Source of the DNA: Blasia pusilla
Lineage: Eukaryota; Marchantiophyta; Marchantiopsida; Blasiales
Reading direction: 5' to 3'
DNA: 64,000 nt
NCBI GenBank assembly: GCA_050084515.1
Contig: CM114272.1
Span: 51,646,001-51,710,000 of the forward strand
Below the pieces are notes generated by a model. That model had not been told where the DNA came from and did no database searches. It was given only the letters and a program-made list of their open reading frames with translations. Position 1 is the stretch's first letter; every line of letters begins with the position of its first letter. A program made the position numbers and the translations under genes. Shown here one piece after another: positions 1 to 13,122 of this stretch.

Positions 1-192
1 GAGGAGGTTTCAAAATTTCACTCAGCAGATGAGATTGTCCTTTCTGATCCACCGACGACGACCGTGAAGAGTGCACACGAACGAGAGGATAGGGAGACTT
101 TATGGCAGCATCCTCTGAGCAATTCGAGTGTGCAGGAATCAGAGGAGAGAGTATTCTCAGCTCCACAGGATACGTGTGCGTCTGTTGCATGA
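1..192 (+). CDS. possible C-terminal end of a gene entering from the left (partial)
   Basis: Frame 1 is open from the first base to a TGA at 190-192, giving 63 residues. The peptide is hydrophilic and rich in Ser, Glu and Asp, with no recognisable domain, as many plant C-terminal tails are. No start or splice acceptor is visible because the window begins inside it. A 63-codon open frame can arise by chance, so this is only a candidate last exon. I do not recognise the protein. Confidence 0.28.
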   Translation, partial: EEVSKFHSADEIVLSDPPTTTVKSAHEREDRETLWQHPLSNSSVQESEERVFSAPQDTCASVA

Positions 193-1149
193 GAATCAGT
201 GGGTTGAGAAAGATCTGATAGGCAGGTTCTGGAGAGAAATGACAAGAGTGATTGCACGGTCACTAACAGGACCATGGTTCCCAATCCTGGACTTTCACAA
301 CAGAAAAGTCGTGGATTCATAATGCAACCCCAACGATAGAGTTGATGTCGGCCCTAGATGTTGTTAGAAGATGAGAGAATTTTGAGCCCTTGATTGGGGG
401 GTGAAAGACCAAACTTGGTGGTAAGTTGCAATAAAAGACCGTCCTATTTCGCTACATCATTGTCCACCGGCAAGGCAGGGGTTTTCCTCTCCGTAGCGCC
501 TTCTTTCTCACCATTTCGTCTCATGTCCCGTCATTTTTTTCCTTTTTTGAAAGCATCCCATTTTCCATTAGAAGTTTGATCGGAACAAGAATGCTTACAG
601 GAGAGCTTCTCTGATTGCGAAGGTACATGTCAGGGCTTGACTCCATTAGAGGGTGGATGTTGGATTAACAGTGGAGCCGAAGTTGGATCGACATTGCCCC
701 CTTTTTTATCATGCATGCTCTTTTCGGAAGTCGACCAAATGTCCAACCTCCAGCTATGCTGTCATCTGGTTTGGCTGCCATTTAATGAACTTTAATCCGT
801 GATGGTGATTCGCTGCCAAGCCTGCAATCTAGCTAAGGATAGCTCGGAGCAAATCCCAATCTCTCCTACTTAGATCCATGTTCAGGAGAACATCACACTA
901 GAAGGCCATTCATTTTGAGAGGAAACTTTGATAATAAGATATCAAAACCTTCTTTATTCCTACTCGTCCTCTCCTTCATGGCTATGTGCAATCTCTTAAT
1001 TTATTATACACTTTCGTTTTTCAATCCTCCCACTTATCTAATCTCTTAATTTATTATACACTTTCATTTTTTAATCCTCCCACTTATATAATGTTTTAGA
1101 AAAAATTATCCCCTCCCTGTGTGTAAGTAATTCTTCTTGGCCGGTCATT
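193..1149. other. no gene seen; contains a 50-bp tandem duplication
   Basis: No convincing coding frame. Two adjacent 50-bp units at 990-1039 and 1040-1089 are near identical, differing at a few positions, and form a simple local duplication. Confidence 0.6.
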
Positions 1150-1640
1150 GAATTTCTCAACCCAAACTACGATTATGAAATTTTTGGACCCATTCAAGGC
1201 TTTTTCTAATGAGTTTGTTCGAGTCTTTAGTGCATTGGAAATGGCTTCTCATAAGCTTTCCAATGTCATTTTGTTCATTCCTCATTCATCATGGGTCTAA
1301 CTATTATAACCTCAAGTAAAGAGGATCCCAAAAAATTAGTCAAGTTCCAACCTAGGTTGCAAATTCTTTGAAGTCCAACTGTTGTAAAACTTTTCTTGTC
1401 CAACTCTTGAACTTGAGCTCGTCTCAACGTTTGATTATGCTCTTCTAGGTCACAATCTTCATCATCCAAGACACACGTTAAGGCTCATGTCTCATTTTTG
1501 TAATTTATGTTTGACTTATGAAACTCCTCCACATTCCCATCCGTGTATAGTTTTGATGTTCTAAAATTGCGTGTGTTTGGTTATGAGGGTCATTGACACA
1601 CAAATTTTGAAATCCTCCTCAATCTAATTACTCACCTCAT
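1150..1640 (+). repeat. dispersed repeat D, copy 1
   Basis: This stretch aligns by eye, with many mismatches, to 43300-43720 in the same orientation. Shared landmarks include a 'tagtcaagttccaa' block, a 'cttcatcat' block and a 'gttctaa' block in the same order and spacing. No coding potential is kept in either copy, and the repeat class is unknown. Confidence 0.5.
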
Positions 1641-3840
1641 ACATTTTGACTAATTGAGAGTGCATTGGATTCTCAAATAGATATCCGATCTGTTTGATTG
1701 TTGCTTAAGACTAGCATCTGATTACTTTGCTAGTTGACTCCATATACCTCCCTCCATATGTTTGCAATCCAAAGTTTTGGCTAGAATTGAAGTTGTGAAG
1801 GAAAGAATCGAAGTTGTTCATTGTCCTTCACAACTTCTTCCTTGAGTCTTCTCAACAATGGTGTGCACAAAATTCTCAATTCAACTTAGAAGAGAATTAT
1901 CAAGCCCAATTGTGCCACTTTGTCTTCAATCGCTTTCAAGTTCCTCAACTAATGAATTATCTTCCAGTTGAGATGTCATGCTATTTCCACTTGAATTTCT
2001 TCCACTAGCTCTTCTTTTTCAAGAATGGGAAGCTCTTCGTAACTCTCAATTATTTTCTTCTCTTCTACATCAAGAGGCTAGTAAGTTCTTCTTGTACTTG
2101 CCTCATCTTAAACTCTACCTAATTCCTGAGGTGGCACTTTCAATCCAACTCCCATATGTAACTTTATAAAGAAGATCCTATGCTATTCACATTCCTTTCC
2201 TTCATAATGTACTTCTTCATAAGTTCTACCCTTGTAATCTTTTAAAAAAAAACTTGCATTGTCTTCTTAACTTCTTGAGTATCAAAGAGAATCTCTCATA
2301 ATTCTATTACATATATGGAATAAATATTCGTTAAGGATTTTATATATATTTGGTACAATCATATAAATTTCACTTGGATAGATACTACAGGAAATCACCA
2401 ATCATTCATGTCTAAGTAAGTCATTATAAAATGATACCAACAAAATTTTCCAAACTCCAAACTCCAAAGTTGACTTTGATGTGTTCTTTTCACTCAAGTA
2501 CTAGTGAAAAGAAAGAATTATGATTTGCTATTTCACCATTCTTCTTTATATCATCGACTAGATAATTTTTGTGTTTTCTTTTCTCTTTCCAAAATAATAA
2601 TAATAATAAAATATTCTGTACACTAGAATATTTTTATACCTAAGAATATGACATGTCTTCCCCTTTTATTTTTGGTGGTGGAAAATAGGTATAGTTTTTT
2701 TTACTTTACATTTCTAATTGAATACCAAATTTTTACTTTCTTCAATTACATCTTAGGTTATAATAATGTAGTTATTTTCTATGTATGTTCCTTGTAATAT
2801 TATTTTAAAAAATATTTTTAATATCAATAGGATAGATTGCCTTCATGTTTCTACAATTTGGACAATCACAAATTTAGAAATGAGGGAACCAAAGCATTTT
2901 GGTAGTAAGGGAGGAAATGAATTAAATACAAAACTTTTAGATATGGGCAATATAAAGTCAAGAAGGCAAATGCTTTATTATTTTAGCCTATAATTTTCTC
3001 AAAGAATTTTTTTCCACAAAACAAAAATTAATTTGAAAAAACTACATATAATTTTATCAAGAAAAATGTGTAATTATTATCTTAGATTCGTTACCAATCA
3101 AGAATAATCTTCATTTATGAATTAATCTTGAAAAAAAAAGGACCATATAAGTATAATTAGTTGAGATCTTCTTTTTTTTCAAGTTGCTTAATAGGATTCC
3201 ATTCATAAGGAATCACAAAATTCAAGAAATGTAAAGGTTTTTTTTTTAGTCCTAGCAAAAATTTAGAAGAGGTTTATCCAAAGTGAGGATAAATTTATAT
3301 TAAGACCCCACTATCATAGAGAATATCCATATCATCAAAATCACAAAAGGAAACGATGAATATTTTACTTGTGCACTCTTTCCTTTTCCTTGAGTTTTTT
3401 TTCAAGTGCACTTTATCATTTTGAATCTTTCATTTTTATTATAACAACTTATGGATCTTTTGTGACTTTGCATGATCTACTAGTGATTTAGATTCTTAAT
3501 AATATGCAAGTTTGTATTATAGAGGGTAACAATTCTTTATCTATACTATTATTTGAGGAGTGGTTCTCAAATGGCGACAACTTGAACGTTTACCACGTTT
3601 CTTTTTAAACTCAAGAATATATGAGGTTTGGCGGCATCTATGTCTATCATATAAAATAGATTTTTCATAAATTTCTTTTAGGAAACATACACTAAATTTT
3701 AGGGTTGCAAGAACGGCGCGCCGCACATTCCCTCATGGGTCCTAACTAGTCCTTATTAGAGTTGATTTAATTTGCAAGCATCATGGTTTTCATCCACCCA
3801 ATAGAAATTTGAAAATAAATAAGCCTATTTTTAAGGTATA
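1641..3840. other. AT-rich intergenic DNA, no gene seen
   Basis: Only short random frames. There are many A and T runs and no recognisable protein motif, RNA gene or structured repeat. Confidence 0.6.
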
Positions 3841-4031
3841 CTAGTATACAACCCATGCCTTATATAGGATTAGCAATACGTCACACAAATTCAAAAAAAA
3901 ATTCATGCTGCTCCCGAATTATTTTTCTTGTTATTTGGAATATGAAAAAATATTTTCTTGGTATTCAAGTATCAAGTGTCTATCAAAGGGCATTTGAAAA
4001 TCAAGGAAGCGTTCTCTCATACTAATATAGA
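3841..4031 (-). mobile_element. short non-autonomous Helitron-like element
   Basis: Read on the minus strand, this 191-bp unit starts TCTATATTAGTATGAGAG and ends CTAG. It is bounded by A on the 5' side (T at 4032) and T on the 3' side (A at 3840), which is the Helitron signature of insertion between A and T. The 5' end matches the ends at 8527, 13122, 21784, 22000 and 61281. It has no coding capacity. Confidence 0.6.
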
Positions 4032-4879
4032 TAAGTTTTATTAGTTTGGGGATGGTTAGGATTATATTAAATCTAAATGATTAGTGAAGGATGTGTTCTT
4101 TATTTCCAAACGCCCTACCATTTGATACTCGTTGTCTCAAAATGATAAATAGTATGATACATATCCATATATCCGATAAATTCTACAATGAAGATGATGT
4201 TGGAATGATATTTATGAGTGGGTTTAATTTAAATTCAAAATTTCCATACTTCTTGAGTGAACCCACATTTTTCCTTGCATAACTTCATCATAATTATTCA
4301 ATTTTATCGTAACCTTAATTTTTTTCCATGACATGCTTAGTTTTTGTGCCATCTTTGGATTTAGTATTTTCGAGGAATTACTACTATATTAGTATTAAAA
4401 CCGAGTCGTACAAAGAATTCATTTGCTTGGATGTGAGTATTGAGAGAGGATTTCAAAATAAGTCTTACATTGGAAGTATTTAAGTAGAGAGGTGTGTGAT
4501 GAGGCTTAACTTTCTTTTTCGTAGCTACTTCAATTGTAAAGTTTTATTGCATGCTTGACCTTCGTAGATCTCTTACTATTGAATAGATTCTATTGTGTTA
4601 TTAATCCACTATCTATTGATCTACTATACATTGTCAACCTCTATTGCATCATTTAGAATAAACTAATGCATATTTTTAGTGGTTTTTTTATTCATAATTT
4701 GCTCAAATTTTTAGGTTTTTGCTACTAAATGATTTAAACAATTTTTTAAAGTAGTTCTATTGATATAATATCACTATCTCTTAATCTACTAACCTTACCA
4801 ACTCTACTTCTAGTTGTTATTTTCTTGTTATAATTCTCAACACGAAACAGTTATTGGGGTATCTAAGGATGCTAATATT
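4032..4879. other. AT-rich intergenic DNA, no gene seen
   Basis: No open frame with recognisable content and no structured repeat noted. Confidence 0.55.
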
Positions 4880-5516
4880 ACCACATTACAAGCACAATTG
4901 TTATCCGACTCCTCTTGCTCCGAAAAAGGCATGTTCTACACTTGCCTTAGGATCACAAGCTCATCTACACTCCTCCACAACCTGACATATTGTATCCCAC
5001 AATGTCCCTTGATGGAAATAAGGGTCTGCATCATGGGCCTATCTCTCTTTGGAAATATCCTCAATAGAAATGCACTTTATATGAGCGTTCCCCTCTAAAA
5101 ACCCTCTTAGCCAACTAGCACTACTACTGAATACTAGTAATGTGGTCATGATATACCCTTGCAGACCACCGCTATGGCCAACAAATCAAATGGGTAGCTA
5201 GCTCATTTGACCATCATTCAATGACCACACTAGTCAATAGAAAACGGTCTCTTGCCATAAATAAAGGATAACCCCAACGGAATAGAACACCATCTGCCAT
5301 ACCAATAGTTTGTACTACTCTGTTGATGTTATAATTGCACTATTTATTGAATACTCTAATTGGATTCTAACAACTAATCATAGTTCCAACACCAAACATA
5401 CCACCTTCCCTAACATCAAGGGACATTGTGGATATGATCCAAATCAAGTAGGATATGATGCCGATGGTATATCATACATGTCAAATCAACCAAGAGGATT
5501 TCACGCCTTTTTATAG
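4880..5516 (-). pseudogene. fossil of the methyltransferase-carrying Ty3 element (protease and downstream linker)
   Basis: The nucleotide order follows the minus-strand protease-to-methyltransferase linker of elements 1 and 2. Around 4960-5000 it resembles the 'cactcctc..gtaccccacaatg' part of that linker. At 5075-5140 it resembles the 'gcgttcccctccaac' part, and at 5400-5490 the protease block 'ccttccctaacatcaaggg'. It is heavily mutated with no usable frame. It shows the family has been in this genome for a long time. Confidence 0.5.
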
Positions 5517-5529
5517 TGGAACGAAAAGT

Positions 5530-6105
5530 TCCTCTACGACATTTTGGTAGAGGTTAGAGACGGGGTCCAGTAGGTCAGTGATGACCTGTTGGGGAGTCGG
5601 GTAACCCTTTATAATAGGTTTCCCTTTTGTATAGATCCATTTGGAAGTAATATGAGGAACTTACTATTCCAAGTAAGTTCCCCAATTATGTGAGCTTTGA
5701 CTTTTTGTTTATGGAAGTTGGCTCTTGATCGATCCACTATTGTAGGTTTAGGGTCAATTGGTGACTTTGGTGCGCAAGTCACCAAGGGTAGGACTTTGAG
5801 GATGACTTTGGTGCACAAGTCACTAAAGGGGAAGATTTTGATGAAGACTTTAAGGAGGACCAAAGTGAAGACTTGGGGAGAGGGGTTATATCTCAAATAG
5901 AGTGAGCTTGGAGAGCTCATTCTATCCTTTTTGAACCTCTTGAAGATGAGGCGGCGGAGCTATGGTGCTCTTTGCCTTGTGAATAATCCCATCCTCTCAC
6001 CATGAGAGTGGGTTTGGTTTGACAAGAGAGAAAGAGTGAATGTCCATGAGAGTCATACACCTCTTTGTGTGTTTTGTGAGATTTTTCATCTATGTTTTCA
6101 AGGAG
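5530..6105 (+). mobile_element. fragment of a subfamily-B LTR
   Basis: It aligns over most of its length with the solo LTR at 9085-9707, including shared blocks near 'gaggaactta' and 'ggcggagctatggt' and the 'gtgggtttggtttga' block. The terminal TG and CA ends are not recognisable, so this is an eroded copy. It sits beside the protease fossil at 4880-5516 but in the opposite orientation. Confidence 0.55.
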
Positions 6106-7109
6106 AGAATGAGTGAGCTCCACAATGTGACGATTGTGGGGAGAGAGAAAGTTGCTGGTGTATTCGCTGGTTTGCACGTTGAGGACCTTGTTCCACGTTC
6201 AAGAACTTGTGAGGATGCTCTCAAGAGCAGCATATTGTTAGTCATAGTTTGTGTGGAAGAAATGGGCATGGAAGCGTTGCCAACTTTTTTTTGAATCTAG
6301 GGTTGCGGGATGATCAATACCGCCGCCAATAGCAAATTGGAGTCCTAAGTTGAAATCTCCAAATGTTTGAGGTCGTGGTATCAAAATTTTATGTTTTTTG
6401 TCTTCCAAACAACATGTTATTTCAATGTGATTGGTTCATCCTTCTTGTCATCGAATATTGCATATCAACCAATTGTGCATTGGCTGTCCAAAAATGCTAG
6501 TTAATTTTTTGATTCATGGGTTTGAGTTCTCAGTATTACTCTATGATGCTTAGAGACTAATACATAGCCGCTAAATGTGGATCAAATATCGTATCGTAAC
6601 GTCGTAGCCGCAACGTTCCACCAGTCACTATGTCGTGCCGCTTAAGGCTGCACTACACCATCTTGATCATGGAACCGCACCACGTCATCAAGTGACGTGC
6701 CATTACAATTATAGCCATACCATACCACGGTTGCCATACCGTACCGCTCTTGACCGCACCACATCATTGAGGAGAATTAAATAACCTCAGTATCAAGGAG
6801 GACGACTAATCAACATTGGAGGAGTTTGGTCCTTCGACCAAGATGGGGTCAAGTTATAGTTTGCAAGAAGAGATATCGATTTTTTTTAGGTTATCCGTCT
6901 AAGGCACTTGTCTTGCACTTGTGAGGGATTCTGAGTCTTAGGTGTTTGTCGTAGAGTTTGTTTTGAGGGGATGCCCATATTTTTAAAATGAGAATTTGAA
7001 TTGAAGATCACAAGGAAAGGTCAAAGAGGGATTGTTTGGACGTAGTAGGGGCTAATTTTCTCTGGAACTATGTAGAAGTAGGAGGATCTCCAAGAGAGTT
7101 TCAAACTTG
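6106..7109. other. no gene seen
   Basis: Mixed-composition DNA with no sustained frame, RNA gene or repeat that I could link to another part of the window. Confidence 0.5.
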
Positions 7110-7281
7110 AACCCAAGTCTTTCATATTGAAAAGCAAAACAACTGACATGCCCTCTCAGAAACCTATGAACTCTCCGTCGCTCTCCTCCTATCAACTTGA
7201 GACCTATCATAGGCTCCCAAGTCTCCATCGTGACCTCACTTGGAGAGGACGCAACCTCCGGCTTTGGTTGCTATGTAGCAA
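7110..7281 (-). pseudogene. fragment of the pre-RT region of the Ty3 family
   Basis: About 170 bp are nearly collinear with 29540-29711 of element 1, including the run 'ctgacatgccctctcagaaa' and the run 'cctccggctttggttgctat'. In element 1 this stretch lies between the methyltransferase and the reverse transcriptase. Here it is isolated, with no RT or methyltransferase sequence beside it. Confidence 0.7.
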
Positions 7282-7967
7282 CTGAGCCATGAGGGTTGAA
7301 CCAAGGCACGAGATAGATTAAGAGGTTGGCATTGGGGTTTTAACACCAAGCCTAGTTCATGTAGTCCAATTTTGGATGCTAACCTTGCAATTAATCTTAA
7401 CTTGTGTCTTAGATATTGGGTTATGATTAGATAGTTATTCAAGGTCCATCAAGAAGTTGGGATTGTTAGGCATGCTAGTACCATCTTAGGTCCCAAGACC
7501 ATCAAGAAATTTTGTTTCAAATCTTGAATAGCTCTCCTATGGTGGGTAGTGAGGGATTAGGTCGATATCCGATCTCAACTAGGACTAGTAAGCTTGAGAA
7601 GTGACCCGAGGCCTAGACTTGAGAGACGCAAGGCTAGTTGACCAAACTTATGTCTAATGTAGTGTGTTTGGAAGCATATCAATAATAAGAATGTGACTTG
7701 ATGGAGAAAAGAAACTTGTATGAAGTATAAGACCGATGTTCAAGGGAGAAGGTGCATGATATCCACCATCTCTAATACCCTTAGGACCTTAAATCCTTTG
7801 GATTTATCTTGCGGAAAAGCTCAAAACATCTATACCTTGTGTGGACACACCTACAAAAATGGTCATATTGTGATTGTAATGGTGTTATTTGAGGTGGCTC
7901 TTGGATATGGTTAGGTTTTGTCTACCCACCACTATGTTTCCTACACTCCCTCTATTTTTTACATCCA

Positions 7968-8026
<59 letters not shown>

Positions 8027-8526
8027 ACATAAGAAAAACGAATCTTGGGAACCATATTCTTATCTTAGATACCCTTCGTAATAGGAAAAAGATCCCCATC
8101 CCAAAATAAAGCCTAAATTGGTAAAGTGTACATATTTTACCATATGATTATTACTAAATTCAAGAGATCACCTAGCCCAAAATAGAGAAAACAAGTATGA
8201 TTCTTAAAAATATCAATCTCCATACAAGAGAGGTGTAACTAACCTCATCCAAGCAATAAAGAAAAAGTTGTAACTAAATGATATGCTAACTCCCTTTATG
8301 TCAAATAACTAGGATGTTGCAAATTTTTGTCTATTTGTTTCACATGGTTTAAATTACCAGTGAGTGGAGTACTTGTGTTAGGCAATAATTCAAATCCATT
8401 GGCTAGATTTTATGTTTCCATTCTCATTATTCTTTCCATCTCCAAAGTAATCTCCTATTTTTGGATCTTTATTAGATTTAATCTAAGATTTTTCTATCTT
8501 TTTTCTCAATCATTCTCCTTCAATAA
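7282..8526. other. no gene seen; contains a CT microsatellite
   Basis: No recognisable gene. An uninterrupted CT dinucleotide run lies at about 7972-8025. Confidence 0.55.
7972..8025 (+). repeat. (CT)n microsatellite
   Basis: About 27 uninterrupted CT units read directly from the sequence. Confidence 0.95.
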
Positions 8527-8610
8527 TCTATATTATTATTGGAGAGTGCCTCTTCATTTTGATATCACCTCTCCTTTTGACACATGTCCTTTCCAGAAAA
8601 TAGAATTACT
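8527..8610 (+). mobile_element. Helitron-like 5' end, 3' end not found
   Basis: Starts TCTATATTATTATTGGAGAG after an A, matching the other Helitron-like 5' termini in the window. The following 60-80 bp also resemble the 21784 and 22000 copies. I could not identify a CTRR end, so the length is uncertain. Confidence 0.35.
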
Positions 8611-9080
8611 TGTTGTCTAAGCCAATAAGATCACTTGAATTCAATTGTACACTTAGGTAATTCAAAAGTATATATTCGTGATTGGCACAAGCACGAGCTA
8701 ATAATATAATATTAAGATTATCATCTTCAAATCATATTATTATTATTATTTATAACATCCTATAGCATTACGTTAAATTTCCTCTATATACCATATGTAT
8801 GAACTACTATGATGGCTTCAACCAATATGTGGCCTTTAAGAGGGGGAGGGAGAAATTAGTTATTGAACCCCTATGAAGACACGTACGTGGATAGCTTAGA
8901 TGAAAAGAAAAGAAAACTTGAGAGTATATATAGGGGCCTTGATGAAAAAAGGTAGTGGAATAAAATTTGCGAAAAATGAGAAGAGCAGAGAAAGAATCTC
9001 TATTATGCTTCATAACCTTTGAGATCTATCTTTGTCCCGCTTGTCCAAATCCATCTCTAAGAGTACATAGGTACATGGGA
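8611..9080. other. no gene seen
   Basis: AT-rich DNA without recognisable genes or repeats. Confidence 0.5.
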
Positions 9081-9084
9081 GGGT

Positions 9085-9707
9085 TGTCAAATTTTTAGGA
9101 TAGATCGGTGAGATCTAGTAGAGCGCTTTTGGATATTTTGGAGAAGAGCCTCATGAGGTTGAGGATGACTTGCTGAGGCCACGCGTAACTTGAGAGAGCA
9201 CGTTTTCCCTTCGTTTCGACTCATTTGGATCCATATTGAGGAACTTATTATTTCGGATAAGTTACAATTTTTGATATAACTAACTTTCCACTTTGGGAAG
9301 TGGCCCTTGATCCGCTACAGTAGGTCAAGAGTCAAGGAGGTGACCTACGAGCATTGGTTACCGAGGGGAAGGGAGTATACCTCGAGAGAGAGAGAGCTTG
9401 AGAGCTCATTATCTCTTTGTTGAACCTCTTGGCATGAGGCAGCGGAGCTATGGTCCTCCTTGCCTTGTGTGTGTAACCCAAGCCTCTCATTAGGAAAGTA
9501 GGTTTGGTTTGATATGAGAGAGAGAGTGCACACCATGGAGAGCTTGGTATGAGATGTTGAGAGAAATTTCATTGATTTTATTGGAGATATTTTAGTACTT
9601 CTCGTCTGGTTGTTTGGATGCCATGAGTTAGCATGGGATCGTGCGTGTTTGTGTGCATGTTCGGTGACAACGAGATATGTTGTGTAGCGATGTGTATGCG
9701 CACGATA
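9085..9707 (+). mobile_element. solo LTR, subfamily B (Ty3 type)
   Basis: Starts TGTCAAATTTTTAGGATAGA and ends GTATGCGCACGATA, a slightly mutated version of the family's TG...CA ends. It is flanked by the 4-bp direct repeat gggt at 9081-9084 and 9708-9711. The same sequence occurs reversed at 24670-25314. No internal region follows, so it is a solo LTR left by LTR-LTR recombination. Confidence 0.72.
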
Positions 9708-9711
9708 GGGT

Positions 9712-12700
9712 TCATAAAGGAAGGAGTTGAGAGGGAAGGATCATAAAGGCAACTAGTAGAGGAGGTGATTTGGAATACACACAAAGGAGATGGAGGGTAA
9801 CAAAAGGAATGCACAAGGAAGGGGACCGAAGAGGGTCAGAAATTGAATGGATGTAGAAGATGGGAGGAAGACAAGATCAATGAGAGGAGGTTTGTTTATC
9901 CCCTTTCACTCCTCTCACCAACATGCTATACATAGACATACCCATTTTTACTTTTAGACATTTTTCAATATTTTCTCTACAAATGATGGACACCTATAAT
10001 AGCCATCTTGACACTTTAGTCTAGATATTATGACGAGTTGTATTCAAATGTTCTTTATGATTTAAAAATAAGAAAAAATTTATGCTTAGCAAAAGCTTTG
10101 TGGTACGAGATGAAAAATTAGAGTTGAGAGTCTATATGTTCAAGATAATGAAATGTTACGAGTCAACATGGAAATATCTACCTTATCTGGAGTAGTACGT
10201 ACCTGTACGATGCATGAGGATTAATGATGGGTAATTTGAATTACCCTAACTTGATGGACCCCAAAGCAATGGCCAAATTTGATTATTCCCAAATTTGACC
10301 CTAGATTACCCAAGAACACGTGTTAAAAATGGTAGACGTCAACAAGATCAGTGTTTCAAAATCAAAGGGATACTCTCCAATATTACGGAGAATAACAAAC
10401 CTCGTTGTGTGGTTAGATTGATATAGATTCTTTATTTAAATACAAAATATTACAATTGCTATAAATTTTTTCAAATTTTAGTGAATGAGTTGAATTTTTA
10501 AAATCCCCTTTTCTTATATCAATATAAACCAATTACATTAATATAGAAAGAATTTGTGCTTTTGGTTGCATATTTACTAGAGTGAAGTTTTTAAAAACAT
10601 TATGGTGAAGTAGGTAGAAATTTGTAAAAAATGGATGCAAATCATGGGAAGATCATGGAAGCAAAAGTTTATCCTTATATGTGAGATTCTCAAAGTTTGA
10701 AAATCTCCAACACATTAACTTTAATATTCTCAATCTTGAAGTAAAAAAAATAAGAATATAATATAATATAATTTATTAGATGTATATAAACTAGGAAGTA
10801 TTCAAGTGGACAACTTAGGTTACCTCCCAAATAATTTCAAGGTATAGGATTTCAACATGGAATATATATCCAAACTTGTACGTGCCTTTACTATTATTTT
10901 GGAGTGGTGTAAGTCAAAGTTTTTTATGTGTTTATTTTTTAATAAAATATCCAAAATTATGATTTTATTTACTAAATATTTGTATCTAAGTTTAAGATAA
11001 ATGTACAGATTTTCTTAAATTATATTATTCAAAAAATTGGTATCTCTTTACAAAATAAGTGTATATTATTAATTATTTTAATAATTATTAAAATTTTAAA
11101 AATAAATTATTTACCAAAAAATAAAAGTGGAATACGTAAGAAGAATCAATTTATTCAATAAAATTTATCCTTCATAATTCTACTATCCAAAGATTATTTT
11201 TAACATTCTAAAAAAATATTTTCTATTCATATTATTATGAATTTATGATAGAGTTCAGAAGAAAATTAAAAGAAAATTTTCTTTTAAGTAGAAAATTTTA
11301 TTTCCTTCATATGAAAATTTCCCCTTATATTTAAAAATTAAAAATTTAATTTAAATAATGATGTAGAAGCAAAAAATTAAAATATCTCATCTCTGACAGA
11401 AATTAATTTTCTTTATCCCTACATGATTTGAAAATTTTAAATTTTAAATTTTATTTTTCATATATAATCGTATTTTGGCCCAATTGCATATATAGACGAT
11501 GGAGGAGAAAGACAAATAAATGAAATAAAAGTTCATGTAGACTTAGATGGATGGAAAATAAATTGGAAAGAGAATCTAATTTCTAATTATAACTAGGTTT
11601 GAAAGGAAAAAAATTTAAAAATTCCCCACAAAGTGCAATAACTGGTCTATTATGGTAAATGGACCATGGTAACCTATGAACCATTTATCATCCCTCCTCA
11701 CCTAGATTTTGAAGGAGAGAGCTTTATATTGAATTGAATGCCACTATACAAAATAAAGAGGCTAGTGATTAGCCCACTTGGCTTGGCACGTCGTATAGGG
11801 TATGACGTGCCTAATATTTGAAGAAGGTAACTTAAACATATTCTTCCATATAATATTCCTTCTTATTTTACAAGGATTTGTATCTTTTGGTGACACTTAA
11901 TGCTTGTTTGTGACATTGATGTTGGACCCTACATAATAACTCTTTTTAGCATGGTTGGATACCTAATTTCTCATTTGATAAAATAATTGGCACAATTATG
12001 TCTTGGGATGGGGAGACTTGCCCTATTCCCACTAGCAAGATACCATCTCAATTTCTTCTATGTAAGGCATGGGAGATGTTCTTATAAGATGAGATTGACA
12101 TATGGAACAAGGAATTTAAGTACAAACATTTCACAACCATGTACTTTTTTTATAATTAGACTAAAATTGACCTAAGGATATTTATTTGTAATTCCTTGAT
12201 ATATCATACTTATAAGACAAGTCATACAATACATCTATTTTATTTTTTTCAACATCTATGCATAATAGGAAAATTTAGGAGATTATTAAGACAACTATAT
12301 TATTTGGATTTTGAAGTGCTTCTTGTACTATGGTGGATGTGTTAAATTTGAGGGAAGAAAAGAGATGGGAAATGATAGTAAATAAGTATTTGGTACTTCC
12401 CAAGAAATGTAGGAGTGGAGTGTTTATTATGGAGTTAGTGGAAAAGTAGAATATTTATTAGGAATGGAACCTTAAAATACCCATGTGAAATAAGGACATG
12501 AAAGTAGTAAATAGAGATAAGAGATGTATGAATGGGAGAGCACATTTGTGAATATTATCATTGTTTTATACCCATCCAAAATAGATTAGGAGTGCTTCCA
12601 AAATGTTACAATGTTACACATTTGAGTATTCTATCCATTCGTGATGATAATCCTCATTTTTGGATGTAGTAGTCGTCACTAGATATGATCATTTACATAT

Positions 12701-12998
12701 TTAGTTTTTGAACTAGATGTTTGATTTGAAGCTTGATTCCTCTAGTATGTAGTTTTTAAACAACTAACTTTAACAATGGGTTGGATGGGTCCACATGAGA
12801 TTATATGAGGAGAATCCCATTCACAACATGCAATTAAAGGGTCAGAAGACCTATTTTGCATATATAGTTTAATTTTGTATTGTAGATCTCCATCGTAATG
12901 ATAATATAAGTAACGAGCGGGTGATATTCACAATTAAAGTTAATTCTATACATACTCTTAATCCAAAGTGCATATGTCACTACTTGCATTGGTAACTA
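9712..12998. other. AT-rich intergenic DNA, no gene seen
   Basis: Long A/T-rich stretches, especially 10400-11600, with only short frames. No protein motif, tRNA or repeat pairing noted. Confidence 0.6.
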
Positions 12999-13122
12999 CT
13001 AGTTGGTATCCATACCATGCGCATGATTAGAAATTACGGGCAATTTCACCCATTATTACTATATGTAACCAAATGATTTAAGAGGAGTGGGTCAAGAAGG
13101 CATTCTCAACTAGTAATATAGA
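12999..13122 (-). mobile_element. short Helitron-like element with 3' hairpin
   Basis: On the minus strand it begins TCTATATTACTAG after A and ends CTAG before T. Two bases before the CTAG is a 6-bp stem (TGGTAT/ATACCA) with a 2-nt loop. A hairpin just inside a CTRR end plus A|T insertion is the classic Helitron pattern. At 124 bp it is clearly non-autonomous. Confidence 0.6.

Noticed and set aside
7918-8109. Frame with a long Leu-Ser repeat
   Set aside because: Translation of the CT microsatellite at 7972-8025.
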